Part shown: positions 1 through 11,693 of the stretch, in pieces
How the letters are laid out: every line of letters begins with the position of its first letter
Position numbering within the stretch: position 1 is the stretch's first letter
NCBI RefSeq assembly: GCF_020379485.1
Contig: NW_026014664.1
Coordinates: 10,001 to 74,000 of the forward strand
Direction: 5' to 3'
Origin: Brassica napus
Taxonomy: Eukaryota; Streptophyta; Magnoliopsida; Brassicales; Brassicaceae
Length of the DNA stretch: 64,000 bases
Notes under the pieces: model-generated
Databases searched by the model: none
Seen by the model: only the letters and a program-made list of their open reading frames with translations
What the model was told of the DNA's origin: nothing
Program-made: the position numbers and the translations under genes

Positions 1-2853
1 TCAGCACACACAGGACGTCCGTGGCTGTTCGTGTTTGTCCGTCAGCACACACAGAACGTCTGTGGCTGTCCATCACGCTGTTCCTTGAACTCAGCACGCT
101 GGCCATTCCCGTGGACTGTTTGGGTGATTTTGGCCCACTTGGGCTGTCTGTTCAGTACACACAGGACGTCCGTGGGTGTCTGCCAGCACACACAGGACGT
201 CCATGGCTGTCCGTGGCTGTCCGTCAGCACACCAAGACGTCCATGGCGGTCAGTGTGTGTCCATGTGTGTCCGTCAGCACACACAGGGCATCCGTGGCTG
301 TCCATCAGTACACAGATCAGCACGCTGGCCCTTCCCGTGGACTGTTCGGGTGATTTTGGCCCACGTGGGCTGTCTGTTCAGTACACACATGACGTCTGTG
401 GGTGTCCGTCAGCACACACAGGACGTCCGTGGGTGTCCGTCAGCACACACAGGATGTTCGTGGCTGTCCGTGTGTGTCCGTGTGTGTCCATAAGCACACA
501 CAGGACGTCCGTTGCTGTCCATCAGTACACATACCAGCACGTTGGTCCTTGACTCAGCACGCTGACCCTTCCTGTGGACTGTTCGGGTGATTTGGCCCAC
601 GTGGGCGGTCTGTTCAGTACACACAGGACGTCTGTGGGTGTCCGTCAACACACACAGGACGTCCGTGTGTGTCCGTCAGCAGACACAGGACGTCTGTGGC
701 TGTCCGTGTGTGTCTGTGTGTATCCGTCAGCATACACAGGATGTCTGTGGCTGTCCATCAGTACACATATCAGCACGTTGGGCCTTGGACTCAGCACGCT
801 GACCCTTCCCGTGGACTGTTCGGGTGATTTTGGCCCCCATGAGCTGTCTGTTCCGTACACACAGGACGTCCGTGGGTGTCCGCCAGCAGACACATGACGT
901 CCGTGGCTGTTCATGTGTGTCCGTCAGCACACACAGAAAGTCCGTGGCTGTCCATCAGTACACATATCAGCACAATGGTCCTTGAACTCAGCACGCTGAC
1001 CCTTCATGTGGACTGTTCGGGTGATTTTGGCCCACGTGGGCTGTCTGTTCAGTACACACAAGACGTCTGTGGTGTCCGCCAGCACACACCAGACGTCTGT
1101 GGCTGTCCGTCTGTGTCCGTCAGCATACACAGGACGTCCGTGGCTGTCCATCAGTACACATATCAGCACAATGGTCCTTGAACTCAGCACGCTGGCCATT
1201 CCCGTGGACTGTTTGGATGATTTTGGCCCACGTGAGCTGTCTGTTCAGTACACACAGGACGTCCGTGGGTCTGCCAGCACACAAAGGACGTCCGTGGCTG
1301 TCTGTAGCTGTCCATCAGCACACACAGGACGTCCATGGCTGTCCGTGTGTGTCCGTGTGTGTCCGTCAGCACACACAGGACGTCCGTGGCTGTCCATCAG
1401 TACACAGATCAGCACGCTGGCCCTTCCCGTGGACTGTTCGGGTGATTTTGGCCCACGTGGGCTGTCTGTTCAGTACACACATGACGCCCTTGGGTGTCCG
1501 TCAGCACACACAGGACGTTCGTGGCTGTCCGTGTGTGTCCGTGTGTGTTCATCAGCACACACAGGACGTCCATTGCTGTCCATCAGTACACATATCAGCA
1601 CGTTGGTCCTTGACTCAGCACGCTGACCCTTCCCGTGGACTGTTCGGGTGATTTTGGCCCACGTGGGCTGTCTGTTCAGTACACACAGGACGTCCGTGGG
1701 TGTCCGTCAACACACAGGACGTCCGTGTGTGTCCGTCAGCACACACAGGACGTCCGTGGCCGTCCGTGGCCGTCCGTGTGTGTCTGTGTGTGTCCGTCAG
1801 CTTACACAGGACGTCCGTAGCTGTCCATCAGTACACATATCAGCTCTTTGGGCCTTGGACTCAGCACGCTGACCCTTCCCGTGGACTGTTCGGGTGATTT
1901 TGGCCCCTGTGGGCGGTCTGTTCAGTACACACAGGACATCCGTGGGTATCCGCCAGCACACATAGGATGTCCGTGGCTGTCCGTGTGTGTCTGTGGTTGT
2001 CTGTGGCTGTCCGTGGCTGTCGGTGTGTGTCTGTGTGTGTCCGTGGCTGTCCTTGGCTGTCCGTGTGTGTCTGTGTGTGTCTGTGGGTGTCAGCCAGCAC
2101 ACATAGGACGTATGTTGCTGTCTGTGGCTGTCCGTCAACACACCCAGGACGTCTGTGTGTGTCCGTGTGTGTCCGTGTGTGTCCATCAGCACACACAGGA
2201 CGTCTGTGGCTTTCCATCAGTACACATATCCGCACGCTGGTCCTTGGACTCAGCATGCTGGCCCTTCCCGTGGACTGTTTGGGTGATTTTGGCCCACATG
2301 GGCTGTCTGTTCAGTACACACAGGACCTCCGTGCGTGTCCGCCAGCACACACAGGACGTCTGTGGCTGTCCGTCAGCACACACAGGACGTCTGTGGCTGT
2401 CCGTGTGTGTCCGTGTGTGTCCGTCAGCAGACAGGACATCCGTGGCTGTCCATCCGTACACATATCAGCACGGTGGTCCTTGGACTCAGTACGCTGGCCC
2501 TTCCCATGGACTGTTCGGGTGATTTTGGCCCACGTGAGCAGTCTGTTCAGTACACACAGGACGTCCGTGGGTGTCCATCAGCACACACAGGACGTCCGTG
2601 TGTGTCCGTCAGCACACACAGGACGTCCATGGCTGTCCGTGTGTGTCCATGTGTGTCCGTCAGCACACACATGACGTCTTTGGCTGTCCATCAGTATACA
2701 TATCAGCACGTTGGTCCTTGGACTCAGCACGCTGACCCTTCCGTGGACTGTTCGGGTGATTTTGGCCCACGTGGGCTGTCTGTTCAGTACACACAGGACG
2801 TCCGTGGGTGTCCGCCAGCACACACAAGACGTCTGTGGCTGTCCGTGTGTGTT
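1..2853 (+). repeat. Satellite block S1
   Basis: Tandem array entering from the left edge. Each unit has an anchor (from CATCAGTACACATATCAGCA through CTTGGACTCAGCACGCTG, TTCCCGTGGACTGTT and GTGATTTTGGCCCACGTGGG to CTGTTCAGTACACACAGGAC) followed by variable copies of a 31-mer containing CAGCACACACAGGACGTCC and a 10-mer CCGTGTGTGT. The GATTTTGGCCC anchor lies near 126, 352, 589, 826, 1023, 1219, 1444, 1650, 1896, 2285, 2521 and 2758, giving units of 196-246 bp with one of 389 bp. Open frames cover the block on both strands, but they follow from the repeat lacking stops and are not supported as genes. It ends where RE-A1 begins. Confidence 0.95.
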
Positions 2854-5023
2854 TGTCATGTCCCCGTTCCTGGAACTTAACATGGGACATAGACATTTCA
2901 ACAGAAACGGGACTGCTTTGGTTCAGATCATGGGAATTGATGAACAAGTAGTAATGAAATGAATGATCAGGATGGACCAATGGCTGGGACAGCTTTGAAG
3001 GCAGATGTGTGTAGAAAGGGAGTTTCATTGGCACTGAAGGGGGAAGTGATGCACGACCCAGTGATGATGTTTGATCATGGATGATCACGTCCTAGGCTTC
3101 CTCTACATCCTGGGGACACACGCAAATTGTTAGTAGAGAAGGGAGAAGGCCGGACTCAACTCTTAGAGGCCAAGACAGCCTTGAAGGTGGATGCAGTGTA
3201 GATATTGGTGTCATGGGAGTTCCATGGAAGGGATGATGGGTGCGACCCATGAATGGATCTTATCAATACTGGAAGTATGTGATAAGGATTGATAGAGGCG
3301 TGCACTGGAGGAGCATGGCCGAACACAATAAGAGGAGGCACATGATCTAATCAGATCATGTATAAGGAAACCGATTTTTTAATTACTTTCAAGTTATGGC
3401 TCTGTCTCTTGTGGTGCGGTTTGGGCCAAGTATGGCACGCCCCTTGAAGACTATAAATTGTGATGTAAACTAGGTTTGCATGGTGTAGTCTGTTGGATCA
3501 GACTTGCATTGGCCAGTTCAAGAATGATGTCCATGGCCTTAGCCGGGCTGTTCTTGATCGAGATCTATATGTTCTGGATCGGTTCTTTGGAATCTGATTA
3601 TGGGAATCTCTTAGTTATGAATTATCATGAGTTTTCATGAATCTTAATCAGTTTTTAGGAATTGATTTGATGATGTCCACTTTGGGCCGATTTGGCTGAT
3701 CTTGGCCGAGATCTCTAGGATCGAGGCCGGTTCTGCAAATTCTGATTATGGCATTCTCTTAGTTGGGAATTATCATGAATTTACATGAATTTTATTTAGT
3801 TTTTTGGATCACATTTGAAATCGGCCAGATTTGGGTTTAATGAGAAATTGATCGATTAGTTATGGAACCAGCTATGCAATGATAGATCCTTGTGTTAGGT
3901 TATCGGATCATATGCTTGTGTATTGTGAAATGTTTGTCACTTATGATTATTGATCATAAGGAATGTTAGTTATCAACCTTGGGTTGGTAAGCTATGTGCA
4001 AGGATTGGGTAAGAGCCATAAAGAAGAGTCTAGCTAGTACTTGGTGGTGTGGACCATAAGTACTGAGCTTGGGTGTTATTATTCAAGGAAGGCCGTGTGT
4101 GATCTGATCACGGGTAAGGATGAACGACCTGATCCATAGATGATAGGTCAAGGTGTCTGATCTGATTGATCAAAGGATGCACCGGTTGTAAGAGCAGTTG
4201 TGATTGGCTTTGTTGGGACATGGTTCCATGGCCGGTTAGGTATGTGAGAAGACTCATCAGTTCTGGGTCATGTGGGGTGGTTGGTTCATTGACTTAGGAT
4301 CTGATGGGCATTTTTGGTCCATAAGATGGACTTGGTATCATATGCTGATAAGCGAAAGGTTGTTAAATGAAGCATGAGCCGGGAAGGGCCAAATGCATGT
4401 CCTTAGCTGTTTGAAGACTTCTCAAGGGTTACTTAAGTCTTTGGGGATGGTTGGCTGAATGACTAAGTACCTAGGGGATTTGTTTTATGTGTAAAGAAGC
4501 TGGACGCAATATATGGCAGCTGGCCATAGCTCGGACTTAGCTCAGTTCGAGTGTGACAGCTCGATCAGCTGGTTTACGTGTTCATTCAGCTAAAGCAGCT
4601 GGGCCGATGAGCTAACAAGCTCCGTGGATGTGCCTAAGGTATGATCTAGTAACTCTTGCTTAGTTCTAGATAGAATGGACTAGGGGAATGTAACCTCAGA
4701 TTCGTATGACTTGATTCGGGTCTAGGATCGACCTTTGAGCTAGCTTGTAGTTGAGAGTACTAACCATTAGCTGAGGTGATTCGACCGGACAAGTATTAGA
4801 TTGGTTACAGACCAATGGATGATGATATCATTCCGCTGCGTATGTGTTGTATTGATATAAGCAAGGAAAGACTATGGTAGTCTTGGGCTAAGATCTGAGT
4901 TAGCCCTCGCCTATGGGCGATGTTTTAATTAATGGGCGAAAATTTTGAGAGGTTCGGTCAGGGTATGGACCGAGCGACGTGAGGCATCAACCGCTGCCTA
5001 GTCGGCCGGGATCGGGTCTTACA
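2854..5023 (+). repeat. 5' LTR of RE-A1
   Basis: Starts TGTCATGTCCCC directly after satellite and ends GGGTCTTACA just before the primer site. The start matches the starts of other family A LTRs read in sense (TGTCATGCCCCC, TGTCACGCCCCC). Length is 2170 bp. An AGCT-rich tract lies at about 4500-4625. The first 652 bp (2854-3505) have no counterpart in this element's 3' LTR. No coding potential is seen. Confidence 0.87.
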
Positions 5024-5026
5024 AGT

Positions 5027-5038
5027 TGGTATCAGAGC
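5027..5038 (+). other. Primer binding site of RE-A1
   Basis: TGGTATCAGAGC begins 3 bases after the LTR end CA. It is complementary to the 3' end of plant initiator methionine tRNA, the usual primer of many plant Ty3/gypsy and Ty1/copia elements. Confidence 0.9.
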
Positions 5039-5711
5039 ATGCTTGATCATGTTAAGGACAGTGCTCAAAGATGTTGAGTTCCAAACCGAAATTATTTCTG
5101 AAAACTGAGAGGACTTGGAACCTTAGTTGTGGTGAGCCAAGTGGGAGTTGAGGTAAGATTGGGTTTCATGCTTGTGAACGGGGAAGTTCCTAGATGAGCC
5201 GGCTTAGCCAAGATGCACTCTCCAAGGGCAAGACCCTGAAACAGAAAGGTTAGTTTTCTAGTTATTTGGAAGTAATAGACGGATTGGACGATGGACGCAA
5301 TGCAAGATCTTTGTATGGACGACCTGGACAAGGGAAGTAACATTAACCAAAGAGTGGCTTAGGTTGAAAGATACGTGCAGCACTCTCTTGGAGGTTAGTG
5401 TTATTCCTTGGTGGTCGTTCCAAACAAGTGAGCATATGCAGTGTTCATGTTGGTTAAGGGAGACGCTACATGGCTAGTACATGAGTGGGCTTGTGATCAG
5501 ATGGATCAGCTTGGACTCAGTATAAGTCAAGGTAGGATTCCTTAAGATTGAGTGAATGGAATGGATCAATTCAGGAGGAAATGGGAAACACGATGTTAAG
5601 TATCTTAGTATGATGAGGATTGAGGTATACTATAAACACTTTTGTGAATGGTATGGGACGTTCACAGAAGTGTGATGCTTTGGAGAATGGTATGGGACGT
5701 TTTCCAAATGA
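5039..5711 (+). other. Eroded leader and gag region of RE-A1
   Basis: About 670 bases between the primer site and the protease remnant. By position this should be leader and gag, but no gag domain or zinc knuckle can be read, and much of gag seems deleted. The phrase GAATGGTATGGGACGTT occurs twice (about 5647 and 5686), suggesting a short local duplication. Confidence 0.5.
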
Positions 5712-6100
5712 GTGATCAAACCGAGATCCTACTCATCTAAGTACTTAATGATCGGTGGTGTGGAAACACATGTACTTTTCGATACTGGAGCTACACATAG
5801 TGTTGTGAGTCCAGGAATGGTCGGAAAGGGTTTGTTCCAGATGGAAACATGGGATTGTCTTGTCATAGTGAATACGGCCAGTTGGCAGGTGATGGATTCA
5901 CTAGGGCTGGTTAGAGACATCCCGGTATTCTCAGACAGGGTAATGCCTGCGGATCTGATTGTTGATCATAGACAGGGTAATACCTGCGGATCTGATTGTT
6001 GTCCGCCTTGAGAATCACGAGGTGATATTAGGCATGGACTGGTTTGGACAGAATCGGGCCACCTTGGACTGTCACCGGGGTATGGTGCAGTTTAAGAGTG
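5712..6100 (+). pseudogene. Retropepsin (protease) remnant of RE-A1
   Basis: The translation shows the retroviral-type aspartic protease site LFDTGATHS preceded by GGVETHV, then VSPGMVGKGLF, close to the protease of RE-A2. The catalytic Asp is in DTG. The family cleaves the Gag-Pol polyprotein inside the particle. A direct duplication of about 31 bp (GACAGGGTAATRCCTGCGGA, near 5934 and 5972) breaks the frame; after it the sense continues in another frame through [21 protein letters not shown]. The solo LTR at 6106 then cuts the protease-pol junction. Clearly non-functional. Confidence 0.82.
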
Positions 6101-6105
6101 GGTGT

Positions 6106-8968
6106 TATAACACCCCGATCCGGCCGACTAGGCCGTGGTCGAAGTCTTATGTCGCTTGGTCCACTTCCTGGCCGAACCTCTTAATTTTTTTGCCCTTTAT
6201 TTATAATATCGCCTAAAGGCGAGGGCTAACTTAGATCTTAGCTAAAGACTCCCCTAGTCATTAATAGCCTAGATCATTTCAACAGATACGCAGCAGATTA
6301 TTCTCTAGTTAACCATTGGTCGAAAACAAATCTAAGACTTGTCTGGTCGAATCACCTTAGCCTTGGTCAGTTTACTCAACTACCAATTAGCTTAAAAGTC
6401 AATCCTAAACCCAAACCAAGCCATACGATTCTGAGGTTCCATTCCCCTAAACCATTCTATCTAGATCTAGATAAGTAAATACTAGATCATACCTTTGCCG
6501 CATCTACGGAGCTTATTAGCTCATCGGTCCTCCAGTGACTCGAATTGCTCTTACTTGACAGCTGGACCATGATCAATCAATGATCTTACTTATGGTCCTT
6601 ATCGGGACTCCTGCATCAAACAACTCCCCTAGGTACTTAGTCATTCAACAAACCATCCCACAGACATAAGTAACCTTTGAGAAGTCTTTGTAAGGATAAG
6701 GATATACATCTGGCCTTTCTTGGCTCATGCACAATCCGATATCCTTTTGCCTTATAGGCAATAGTACCAAGTCCATCTTCTGGACTGACAAAGCTCATTA
6801 GATCCTAAGTCCATCAACCAACCTTCCTCACATGACTTGGAACTGATGAGTCATCATCTGGCCTGATCGGCCTTGGGACTTAACCCAGACAGCAGATATG
6901 ACTTGTTCATACCAACAGATGCATTCATTAATCAGGTTAAGACCGACACCTTGAACAATCATTCAGAGGTCAGGTCGTCCATACTCATACATGATCAGAT
7001 CTTACACGGCCTTCCTTGAACAATCACACTTAGGCTTAGTACCTATGGTCTACGACACATAGTACTAGCCATACACTTCGTCATGACTCTTAGCCAATCT
7101 CGAAGCTATCAACACCAAGTTGATATCTAGAAGCATCACATCAATACTCTTACTCCGGCAATGTGACTATCCATACTAGTGCTCGGCCATCAAACCATCT
7201 TCATGAAACATGATCCAACCACTAGACTTGATAAGCCATCGTCCACTTAGCATGTACTGATATAACCGGCCTTCCATTGCCATCTTGTGGGTCTACCCCC
7301 TACATAAGGCATATGGCGCCTATCCTACTCACCAACCCGAGGTTGATTGTAAGATATCCCACTTAGCCTTTGCGGCCAGAACCATCCAACCATAGTTGGA
7401 TCGTCCATAGTCCCGTCTAACGTCTGGTTAAGATGATCGGCCAGTTATAAGTCCGGCCCAAAGGCTCACGGACCTTCTTACCTGATCCAACCCAAAGCCT
7501 GGATCCATACCACATAGTAAGGCCCAAGAGCAAACCGGATTGACTTGCAACCAATCAGACCTTGCGACACAACACTCCGGTTAAATTAACCGTCCGTCCG
7601 TTCGACTATGCAGCCGCGGACTGTCCACTTGGTTCGGCCTAAGCCTTGAACCAATGGCACCATTTGGAACTCACACCCTTTGGGAACTAGTACCCTTTGG
7701 ACACACGTGCCTCTTGGCAACTCATGACCCTTGGCAACTCACACCCATTCAGATGTTCCAACCGTTCGACCTAACCGTCCATGGGAATGTCTGGTCCGTG
7801 CGTGTGTCCGGCCTATGGCCAAAGGACCACGTCTTAACCTACACAAGTCGCGAACCATTTTGACTGTTCAGGGAAGTGTTGCAACCGTTCAGAACCGAAC
7901 AGAACCGCCCATATCCAATCGGATCACCTGAGGCTGGTTTAGACCATGCGCGCGCCTAACTCGACGGTTATGGATCGCGACCGCATTACTCAACCAGAAC
8001 CACGGTTATAACCAATCCCAACATATCCACAAGTCCACGCCAATGTACAGAAGGAGTAGAAGAAGAATTAGATGAAAAGAATAAGAAGAATGGGACACAA
8101 TCCAAACGTCCATGGCTAGACCGGTTCGGACTGCCCGATGGTCTTAGCCGATGAGTCGGTGGTTACCCCACTGACCCTATTGGATTGAACCACGGCTTTG
8201 GAGTCCTTCTCCAGACCTTTCTCTATACGCTGGGTATTCATAACCACACGGCCTCCTCTCTCCTAAACCGTTCTCCTTGCCGGAGGTACTAAACCACCAC
8301 AACCGACCCTTTTCCGGCCGATCTCTCTCTCTCTCCCTCTCTATTTGGCGTCTGCCTTTTGTTTCTCACGAAACTGATTGAATGCCTTGATCTCTGGTCG
8401 TGCATCCTTTATATAGGCAACCAAAGGTCATGTTCGAAGAGTCACATACCTTCGAAGCATCCTTCTGGGACAGATCTTGGCCATCGATTACAATCAACGG
8501 TCCAGATCGTACCTGTTCGGATATAGAAGGCTCCAGACCTTCTAGGCACGTCCAAACCAAGAGCAGAGTTGGTACTCAAGCCCACAGCCTGCCCACAAGA
8601 GTCCAACGACTAATTGACCTCATGGCCGGACCTCATGGCCCGCCACTGACCCGGATCCGGACCATCGGCCCGAAACCCGAACAGTCCGTCAAGCTGAGAT
8701 GAGCTGAATCCCAGCAGCCTCAGCTGATTGAGCTAGTAGCCCAGCTATTGGAGCTGACCTAGTAGTGTCCGAGCTCGAGTGAGCTTAACCTAGCATCGTT
8801 GAGCTAGTCGAGCTACCCGTTCACTTCGTCCAGCTATCATCTTACGCGTACTAGCTGACTTCTCTCTCTTATAAGGTTAAGTCTCAGCATCCTTACGTCC
8901 TTAACCTTCTATCTTGGCCATGGAACGCCTTCCTTAAGGTCCTAAGATCCATGATTGGGGGCATGACA
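6106..8968 (-). repeat. Solo LTR, family A, nested in RE-A1
   Basis: A 2863-bp minus-strand LTR without internal region. In sense it starts TGTCATGCCCCC at 8968 and ends GGGTGTTATA at 6106, aligned to the usual family end GGGTCTTACA, so the terminal CA has become TA. It is flanked by a perfect 5-bp target duplication GGTGT (6101-6105 and 8969-8973). Removing LTR plus one duplication restores the pol sequence seen intact in RE-A2. A solo LTR normally arises by recombination between the two LTRs of one element. It carries an AGCT-rich tract (8690-8850), a CT-rich tract (8320-8345) and a degenerate CTTTGG/CTCA array (7650-7750). Confidence 0.92.
8408..8415 (-). promoter_or_regulatory. TATA box of the nested solo LTR
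   Basis: Minus strand reads CCTATATAAAGG, with a GA-rich stretch upstream in sense at about 8320-8345. The position inside the LTR fits the U3 promoter of this family. Confidence 0.5.
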
Positions 8969-8973
8969 GGTGT

Positions 8974-9400
8974 GGACCCCTGATCAGGTTCCAAGGCTTG
9001 GAAAGAATTGGGCCACTCTGGACTGTCACAGAGGAAGGGTGCAGTTTTAGAGTGGGTGTAAACCCCCGATCAGGTTCCAAGGTATTCCTCCGACCTCTGG
9101 ATGCTTAGTGATATCAGAAATCCAAGTGGAAAGGATGCTTGAGAAGGGTTGTGAGGCTTATTGGCCACAATCGCCACTAAGAAGGTTCAAGAGGCTGGTG
9201 ACCCGGACGGGATTCTGCTGGTTAGTGAGTTCGAGGACGTGTTTCGGGCGCTACAGGGCATCCCCCTGGTAGGGCTGACCCACTAATAGCAGAACCAGAA
9301 CCATGGACGGCCCCAATGTCCAAAAGTCCATATCGTATAGCTCCTGCCGAGATGGCCGAGCTGAAGTCGACCCCGTCCAAGAAGGGACCTGGGTCGCAGC
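8974..9400 (+). pseudogene. Protease-RT linker remnant of RE-A1 pol
   Basis: This plus-strand sequence matches, base for base with scattered changes, the stretch of RE-A2 pol running from the end of protease into early RT: the linker with GATGCTTAGTG, GGAAGGATGCTTGAGAAGGG, GGTGACCCGGACGGGATT, then the region encoding the SPYR and AEMAEL motifs at the RT start. Frame is lost by small indels. An ~86-bp tandem duplication is present: the TTGGGCCACTCTGGACTGTC to GTTCCAAGG segment repeats what lies left of the solo LTR. RT proper and everything downstream are deleted. Confidence 0.75.
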
Positions 9401-10066
9401 ACAACCAAGTCAGAGATGGACATATGGTTGGAGTGAGACGGTTGAGTCCCGAAGAGACCAGGACCGCAATATGATCAAGTCCAGTAAGGGATGAGGATCA
9501 GGAAACAACCTATTCGGAGATGGGCCTATGGTCGGATTGAAACGGTTGAGTCCCTGAGTGGACCAGGACCAGAATGTGATCGAGTCCATGAAGGACCAGG
9601 ATCGAATTGTGACAAAGTCCAGTACTGGACATAGTCAAGATGAGGCGGGTTAGTCTTGTAGGGACTAAGATCGCAGTATGGCCAAGCTGGGAAATGCTGT
9701 GACTGGTTAAGGAATGACCCAGTAATTGGTGGCTGGTATCATAAACCTTAGTGTCCGGGAAGGACTTAAAGAAACATAACAATCTGTTAGGACTCATGGT
9801 AGAGTGACAGCCTAAAGATTGGAACATGTTCGCTAGGACTTGGCTGGTGCATCGAGTGGCTTTGAGATTTGTTGAATCTACTAATACTTGAATACTCAGT
9901 ATGTTCCTAGGGACTGAATTTGATCTAGTCATGGAACTAAAGTGTTCTACAAGGACTTGGTGTCTACTAGGAACGCAACCTGGAGAGATGGGTTAGTGAC
10001 ACAAGTCATGACTTTGTATGGATGCTTGATGGACCACTTGATAAAATTTTGGGTTAAATCTCTATC
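9400..10066 (+). other. Eroded 3' interior of RE-A1 with a degenerate repeat
   Basis: Non-coding. A degenerate tandem repeat of roughly 100 bp is visible: GGTTGAGTCCC, then ACCAGGACC, then ATGATCAAGTCC or GTGATCGAGTCC, at about 9405-9485 and 9506-9590, with a third partial copy to about 9625. The rest up to the purine tract shows nothing recognisable. Confidence 0.5.
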
Positions 10067-10079
10067 AAGTGGGGGAGAC
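10067..10079 (+). other. Polypurine tract of RE-A1
   Basis: AAGTGGGGGAGAC directly before the TGTACA start of the 3' LTR, matching in form the purine tracts of RE-A2 and RE-A3. It primes plus-strand DNA synthesis in this element class. Confidence 0.8.
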
Positions 10080-10080
10080 T

Positions 10081-11693
10081 TGTACATATGGTGATCAAGA
10101 CGTTATCAGTGAGAAGGAACAAGGAGGGAGATGCAATAAATTGGTTAGGAAGAACCAATCGAGCACTGAGCCATGGCATTGGCCGGTTGAAGAATGATGT
10201 CCATGGCCTTAGCCGGGCTGTTCTTGATCGAGATCTATATGTTCTGGATCTGTTCTTTGGAATATGATTATGGGAATCTTTTAGTTATGAATTATCATGA
10301 GTTTTCATGAATCTTAATCAGTTTTTAGGAATTGATTTGATGATGTCCACTTTGGGCCGGTTTGGCTGATCTTGGCCGAGATCTCTAGGATCGAGGCTGG
10401 TTCTGCATATTCTGATAATGGCATTCTCTTAGTTGGGTATTATCATGAATTTACATGAATTTTATTTAGTTTTTTGGATCACATTTGAAATCGGCCAGAT
10501 TTGGGTTTAATGAGAAATTGATCGATTAGTTATGGAACCAGCCATGTAATGATAGATCCTAGTGTTAGGTTATCGGATCATATGCTTGTGTATTGTGAAA
10601 TGTTTGTCACTTATGATTATTGATCATAAGGAATGTTAGTTATCAAACTTGGGTTGGTAAGCTATGTGCAAGGATTGGCTAAGAGCTATAAAGAAGAGTC
10701 TAGCTAGTATTTGGTGGTGTGGACCATAAGTACTGAGCTTGGGTGTTATTATTCAAGGAAGGCCGTGTGTGATCTGATCATGGGTAAGGATGGACGACCT
10801 GATCCATAGATGATAGGTCAAGGTGTCTGATCGGATTGATCAAAGGATGCACCAGTCGTAAGAGCAGTTGTGATCGGCTTCGTTGGGACATGGTTCCATG
10901 GCCGGTTAGGTATGTGAAAAGACTCATCAGTTCTGGGTCATGTGGGGTGGTTGGTTGATTGATTTAGGATCTGATGGGCATTTTTGGACCATAAGATGTA
11001 CTTGGTATCATAAGCTGATAAGCGAAAGGTATTTGAATGAAGCATGAGCCGGGAAGGGCCAAATGCATGTCCTTAGCTGTTTGAAGACTTCTCAAGGGTT
11101 ACTTAAGTCAGTGGGGATGGTTGGCTGAATGACTAAGTACCTTGGGGAGTTGTTTTATGTGTAAAGAAGCTGGATACAGTATATGGCAGCTGGCCATAGC
11201 TCGGACTTAGCTCAGTTCGAGTGTGACAGCTCGATCAGCTGGTTTACGAGTTCATTCAGCTAGAGCAGCTGGGCCGATGAGCTAACAAGCTCAGTGGATG
11301 TGGCTAAGGTATGATCTAGTAACTCTTGCTTAGTTCTAGATAGAATGGACTAGGGGAGTGGAACCTCAGATTCGTATGACTTGATTCGGGTCTAGGATCG
11401 ACCTTTGAGCTAGCTGGTAGTTGAGATTACTAACCATTAGCTGAGGTGATTCGACCGGGAGAGTATTAGATTGGTTATAGACCAATGGATGATGATATTC
11501 TTCCGCTGCGTATGTGTTGTATTGATATAAGCTAAGAAAGACTATGTTAGTCTTGAGCTAAGATCTGAGTTAGCCTTCGCCTATGGGCGATGTTTTAAAT
11601 AAAGGGCGAAAATTTTGAGAGGTTCGGTCAGGGTATGGACCGAGCGACGTGAGGCATCAACCGCGGCCTAGTCGGCCGGGATCGGGTCTTACA
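10081..11693 (+). repeat. 3' LTR of RE-A1
   Basis: 1613 bp from TGTACATATG after the purine tract to TCTTACA before satellite. Bases 10176-11693 match the 5' LTR at about 97%. The first 95 bases do not match the 5' LTR, so the two U3 ends differ. The AGCT-rich tract recurs at about 11180-11290. Confidence 0.87.

Larger units (their letters stand above)
2854..11693 (+). mobile_element. RE-A1: degraded Ty3/gypsy element, family A
   Basis: LTR element in plus orientation: 5' LTR, primer site, remnants of gag, protease and early pol, purine tract and 3' LTR. The interior is about 5.1 kb, of which 2.87 kb is a later minus-strand solo LTR, so only about 2.2 kb of its own interior remains. RT, RNase H and integrase are gone. 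The two LTRs align over 1518 bp (3506-5023 with 10176-11693); an eye count over the first 360 aligned bases gave 11 mismatches, about 3%. Satellite lies directly on both sides, and the two flanks read as one continuous satellite phase. No exact 5-bp target duplication is visible (GTGTT on the left, TTGTC on the right). Confidence 0.88.

Noticed and set aside
1967..2100. Telomere-like GT-rich repeat (GTGTGTGTCCGTGTGTGT)
   Set aside because: The plant telomere repeat is TTTAGGG; this is the satellite 10-mer module.
6106..8968. A complete minus-strand element inside RE-A1
   Set aside because: No primer site, purine tract or coding domain is inside, and both ends are LTR ends with one target duplication, so it is a solo LTR.
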